Shown here one piece after another: positions 62,712-64,000 of a stretch of 64,000 nt of DNA (its first letter is position 1; each line of letters begins with the position of its first letter). The DNA is from Ichthyophis bannanicus. Lineage: Eukaryota; Chordata; Amphibia; Gymnophiona; Ichthyophiidae. Position numbers and translations under genes: made by a program. The stretch is from positions 1,065,078,444 through 1,065,142,443 of the forward strand of contig CM066031.1 of NCBI GenBank assembly GCA_033557465.1, given 5' to 3'. The notes beneath the pieces are model-generated. The model ran no database searches. It was not told the DNA's origin and saw only the letters and a program-made list of their open reading frames with translations.

Positions 62712-64000
62712 CCATTGAATATCCCCTCAGACCATCACAGCACTGACCAGACAATGCCCTGAATATCCCCTCAGACCATCACAGCACTGACCAGACAGCA
62801 CCCTGAATATCCCCTCAGACTATCACAGCACTGACCAGACAGTGCCCTGAATATCCCCTCAGACCGTCACAGCACTGACCAGACAGCGCCCTGAATATCA
62901 CCTCAGACCGTCACAACACTGACCAGACAGTGCCCTGAATATCCCCTCAGACCAACACAGCACTGACCAGACAATGCCCTGAATATCCCCTCAGACCATC
63001 ACAGCACTGACCAGACAGCACCCTGAATATCCCCTCAGACCCTGAATATCCCCTCAGACCGTCACAGCACTGACCAAACAGCGCCCTGAATATCCCCTCA
63101 GACCCTGAATATCCCCTCAGACCGTCACAGCACTGACCAGACAGCGCCCTGAATATCCCCTCAGACCAACACAGCACTGACCAGACAGCGCCCTGAATAT
63201 CCCCTCAGACCGTCACAGCACTGACCAGACAGCACCCTGAATATCCCCTCAGACCAACACAGCACTGACCAGACAATGCCCTGAATATCCCCTCAGACCG
63301 TCACAGCACTGACCAGACAGCGCCCTGAATATCCCCTCAGACCGTCACAGCACTGACCAGACAGCACCCTGAATATCCCCTCAGACCAACACAGCACTGA
63401 CCAGACAATGCCCTGAATATCCCCTCAGACCATCACAGCACTGACCAGACAGCGCCCTGAATATCCCCTCAGACCGTCACAGCACTGACCAGACAGCGCC
63501 CTGAATATCCCCTCAGACCCTGAATATCCCCTCAGACCGTCACAGCACTGACCAAACAGCGCCCTGAATATCCCCTCAGACCGTCACAGCACTGACCAGA
63601 CAGTGCCCTGAATATCCCCTCAGACCGTCACAGCACTGACCAGACAACACCCTGAATATCCCCTCAGAACTTCACAGCACTGACCAGACAATGCCCTGAA
63701 TATCCCCTCAGACTAACACAGCACTGACCAGACAGCGCCCTGAATATCCCCTCGGACCGTCACAGTACTGACCAGACAGTGCCCTGAATATCCCCTCAGA
63801 CCATCACAGCATTGACCAGACAGCGCCCTGAATATCCCCTCAGACCAACAAAGCACTGACTAGACAGCGCCCTGAATATCCCCTCGGACCGTCACAGTAC
63901 TGACCAGACAGTGCCCTGAACATCCCCTCAGACCGTCACAGCACTGACCAGACAGCGCCCTGAATATCCCCTCAGACCAACAAAGCACTGACCAGACAGC
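62712..64000. repeat. 44-bp tandem satellite, at least 29 units, continuing past the window
   Basis: The unit is CCTGAATATCCCCTCAGACC followed by (AT/GT/AA)CACAGCACTGACCAGACA and (GC/AT/GT)GC. The 44-base period is exact between most copies (for example 62717 and 62761). At about 63037, 63102 and 63514 an extra 19-base piece CTGAATATCCCCTCAGACC is inserted in the same way, which indicates amplification of multi-unit blocks. The array reaches the last base. Confidence 0.95.

Noticed and set aside
62712..64000. CRISPR-like array
   Set aside because: The 44-base unit repeats without unique spacers; it is a simple satellite in vertebrate DNA.

Overview
This window is vertebrate nuclear DNA made almost entirely of transposable elements and their relics. 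I found no host gene, no host exon with credible splice context and no prokaryotic-type operon. The mix (CR1-clade, L2 and L1-type LINEs, two DIRS-type tyrosine-recombinase retrotransposons, a tRNA-headed CORE-type SINE, a 5S-rRNA-headed SINE, and hAT- and Harbinger-like non-autonomous elements) points to a large tetrapod genome. A caecilian amphibian fits best with what I recall of such repeats; a lepidosaur is the main alternative because of the 5S-headed SINE. The species cannot be fixed from the sequence alone.

Layout. 1-0.8 kb: CR1 3' end carrying an inverted SINE. 0.8-15.4 kb: mostly unrecognised intergenic or intronic DNA with MITE-like elements and one 2.3-kb hAT-like element (8347-10669) that contains a C-rich minisatellite and a 250-bp palindrome. 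15.4-18.6 kb: a CR1 relic that received an L1-type element holding only ORF1 (15831-17465, 13-bp target duplication) and a foldback MITE, followed by a 5S-derived SINE. 21.7-24.9 kb: an L2 and a CR1, both minus strand. 24.9-31.6 kb: sparse region with hairpins, a CORE-type SINE and a CR1 tail. 31.6-40.2 kb: one plus-strand CR1 split by three later insertions: a 296-bp foldback element, a 5.7-kb DIRS (32641-38313) and a reversed CR1. 40.9-47.0 kb: a second, younger and structurally complete DIRS inserted into a CA microsatellite. 49.8-52.7 kb: a DNA transposon with long terminal inverted repeats whose protein belongs to a widespread family usually annotated only as uncharacterised. 54.0-58.3 kb: a nearly intact L2 (endonuclease plus reverse transcriptase, one in-frame stop). 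58.9-62.5 kb: CR1, L2-like and SINE pieces. 62.7 kb to the end: a 44-bp tandem satellite running off the window.

How the parts relate. The two DIRS copies each carry inverted terminal repeats and an internal complementary region that is the complement of their own joined ends, as the circular-intermediate model for DIRS replication expects. The tRNA-headed SINEs share their 3' tail with the nearly intact L2, so that L2 is their likely enzymatic partner. Almost all open frames are relics with stops and frameshifts, several of them explicable as CpG decay or TGG-to-TGA changes.
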